A stretch of DNA of 64,000 nt from JAFMJV01 sp963814315 (GTDB lineage Bacteria > Chloroflexota > Limnocylindria > Limnocylindrales > CSP1-4), in contig CAWFCG010000001.1 in NCBI GenBank assembly GCA_963814315.1, positions 806,001-870,000 of the forward strand, given 5' to 3'. Made by a program: the position numbers and the translations under genes. The notes below the pieces were generated by a model. The model ran no database searches. It saw nothing but the letters and a program-made list of their open reading frames with translations, and was not told the origin of the DNA. Positions 62,463 through 64,000 of the stretch are shown piece by piece; position 1 is the stretch's first letter, and each line of letters starts with the position of its first letter.

Positions 62463-63333
62463 GCTACGGGTCGCGACCGTCGCGGACATCCCGGCCCTGC
62501 TGCAGGTCTTCTTCAGCGCCATGGAGGACCTCGATGAACGCCGGGGTCGGACCCTCCAGCCCCGCAACGCCGCGCCCTTGGAGATGCATTTTGGGCATCT
62601 CCTCTCGACCGACCCGGGCAGCGCCTATGTGGCCGACGATCACGGCCGCGTCGTGGCCTTCGGCGTCGTCATGCAGCGCGGCTCCAGCGCCTTTCTCTCG
62701 TTCCTCTTCGTGGTACCGAGCTGGCAGGGCCGCAAGGTCGGCCGTGCGGTGTTGGATGCCTGCCTGCGGGCGTGCCGTGGCATCGATCGGGTGTCCACCT
62801 GTGCCGAGGCCGACCAGCCTGTCTCGACCGGCCTCTACGCCTCGATGGGCATGGCGCCACGGACGCCGCTGTACCTGCTGCGCGGCGTGCTGCCCGACAC
62901 AGCCCTGCCCGAGCTGCCAGCCGGCATCGGGCGCCGCCCGGTCGTGGCCGCGTCGCTGGCGGACTTCGACCGCGCCATGCTGGGCTATGAGCGTCCAGCA
63001 GACCACGCCTTCTGGGCTCGCGAGCGCCAGGGCGTCATGTTCCTCGATGATGCCGGCGGCGTGTTGGGCTACGGCTATGCGCAGCCGAGCGGCCGCATCG
63101 GACCCGTGGCCGCACTGGAGCCGGGCTATCTCCCGACATTCCTGGGCTATCTGGTGCACATCACGCCGGTGCTTGAGGGACGTCAACTAGTGGTGCCGGG
63201 GCATGCCATCAGTGTGCTCCGGCCATTGCTGACGGCCGGCCTGCGCATCGACAGCGCACCCGCCATCTACTGCTCATCAGCGCCGGGGCCACATCTGGAG
63301 CGCTACCTTCCGATGAGCTATGCGCTGCTGTAG
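62449..63333 (+). CDS. GNAT-family acetyltransferase
   Basis: About 294 residues from a GTG at 62449, overlapping prfB by 14 bases; GGGAGG sits just before it. The frame upstream belongs to the prfB shadow. Residues ~1-140 are a GNAT domain (LRVATVADIPALLQVFFSAM, FLSFLFVVPSWQGRKVGRAVLDACL, the acetyl-CoA loop). The second half looks like a degenerate second GNAT fold (YGYAQPSGRIGPVAAL). The substrate is unknown. Confidence 0.8.
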   Translation: MALPELRVATVADIPALLQVFFSAMEDLDERRGRTLQPRNAAPLEMHFGHLLSTDPGSAYVADDHGRVVAFGVVMQRGSSAFLSFLFVVPSWQGRKVGRAVLDACLRACRGIDRVSTCAEADQPVSTGLYASMGMAPRTPLYLLRGVLPDTALPELPAGIGRRPVVAASLADFDRAMLGYERPADHAFWARERQGVMFLDDAGGVLGYGYAQPSGRIGPVAALEPGYLPTFLGYLVHITPVLEGRQLVVPGHAISVLRPLLTAGLRIDSAPAIYCSSAPGPHLERYLPMSYALL

Positions 63334-63369
63334 CCAGGCATAGACGCACGACCACCTACCGGAGAGTCG

Positions 63370-64000
63370 ATGACCACCACGCTGACCCTGCCCGACCCCG
63401 GGACCGAGATTGGTGCTGCCGTGGAGGTGGCCCTGGCTGCCTGTGACGTGGCCGATGCCATCTCACTTTCCTCCTTCCGCCGCGCCATCAAGGTCGAGGC
63501 CAAGCCTGACGCCTCCTTCGTGACCGAAGCCGACACCGCCGTGGAGCGGGCGGTCCGGGAGCGCATCACGAGTCGCTTTCCCGATCACGGGCTGGTCGGC
63601 GAGGAGTATGGCGAGGCCCTCTCGGACAGTGGGCGCCGCTGGATCATCGATCCCATCGATGGCACGCACAACTACATGCGCGGTGTGCCCATCTTCGCCA
63701 CGCTGTTGGCGCTGGAGATCGAGGGCCAGATGGCGGTCGGCGTGGTCAGCGCACCGGCACTGCACCGACGCTGGTTCAGCTGGCAGGGTGGGGGAGCATG
63801 GGCAGTCGACACCACGCCTGGCGGCTGGGATCCCGGCTCGGCCATGTCGCTGTCGGTGTCGGCTGTGGACTCGCTCGATGCCGCATCCATCGTCTACTCG
63901 TCCTATCCCAGCATCGTGACATCGGGTTTGGCACCAGGGTTCGGACCGCTGCTGGACAGAGTCTGGCGCGACCGAGGTCTGGGCGACTTCTACGGCTACA
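63370..64000 (+). CDS. Inositol monophosphatase family protein, 3' end outside window
   Basis: The ATG at 63370 opens a frame that runs to the window edge (210 codons present). Metal-site motifs of the family are visible: ASFVTEADTAVERAV, LVGEEYGEAL and RRWIIDPIDGTHNYMRGVPIFATLLAL. The late LGDFYGY resembles histidinol-phosphatase (HisN-type) members more than classic SuhB, so histidinol phosphate is a possible substrate. Confidence 0.88.
   Translation, partial: MTTTLTLPDPGTEIGAAVEVALAACDVADAISLSSFRRAIKVEAKPDASFVTEADTAVERAVRERITSRFPDHGLVGEEYGEALSDSGRRWIIDPIDGTHNYMRGVPIFATLLALEIEGQMAVGVVSAPALHRRWFSWQGGGAWAVDTTPGGWDPGSAMSLSVSAVDSLDAASIVYSSYPSIVTSGLAPGFGPLLDRVWRDRGLGDFYGY

Overview
The window is 64 kb of high-GC (roughly two thirds G+C), densely coded bacterial chromosome. 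Starts are a mix of ATG, GTG and TTG, and neighbouring genes often overlap by 1-14 bases (ATGA, GTGA, TTGA, TGATG). The content is housekeeping, with a complete F-type ATP synthase operon, ribosomal proteins, both class I release factors, gyrase, SecA and the elongasome. The blocks rpmE-DUF1385-prfA-prmC-tsaC-glyA-(WecA-like)-atpIBEFHAGDC-murA-mreB resemble Bacillus-type gene order, while base composition and protein style suggest a Chloroflexota lineage (possibly Limnocylindria/Ellin6529-like). That assignment is an inference; no rRNA or tRNA gene was seen to test it.

Layout. 1-7 kb (+): end of a BTAD/SARP-type regulator, a membrane HD-GYP protein, a DUF5317-MFS fusion, a one-pass anchored protein and an L-isoaspartyl methyltransferase. 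7-15.7 kb: a surface-glycan group (PIG-L deacetylase, GT2, two GT39-like membrane glycosyltransferases), then a NarL-type response regulator with a coupled, apparently ATPase-deficient DegS-like sensor, and a sulfotransferase. 16-20.7 kb (+): Tad/Flp pilus machinery (CpaE-TadA-TadB-TadC) without pilins. 20.7-23.3 kb (+): DUF192, ComF, long HPF and an XRE regulator behind a strongly structured intergenic stretch. 23.4-42.5 kb (-): flippase-like protein, PHP phosphoesterase, MreB, MurA, ATP synthase, WecA-like transferase, GlyA, TsaC, PrmC, PrfA, DUF1385, L31, L27 and L21. 43-48.5 kb: a J-domain protein (+), then (-) an antiporter, RodA, PBP2 and MreD. 48.5-57.8 kb (+): an origin-like gap with two parS sites, then parA-parB-gyrB-(AlkD-like)-gyrA-prs-(small membrane protein). 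57.8-64 kb: secA (-), then (+) an 82-residue cysteine-rich protein, prfB with its programmed +1 frameshift, a GNAT protein and the start of an inositol-monophosphatase-family gene.

Four genes are split by a single net extra base: DUF5317-MFS, pcm, atpA and secA. Two of them are essential and all have the same polarity, so assembly or read errors are the likeliest cause. The observations most worth following are the cysteine-rich protein with two CX3CX2C motifs and a 5'-UTR hairpin, the near-perfect 25-bp inverted repeat at 42.7-42.9 kb, the AlkD-like gene inside the gyrB-gyrA operon, the degenerate histidine kinase, the MurA Asp-for-Cys substitution, the L21 tail and the parS pair.
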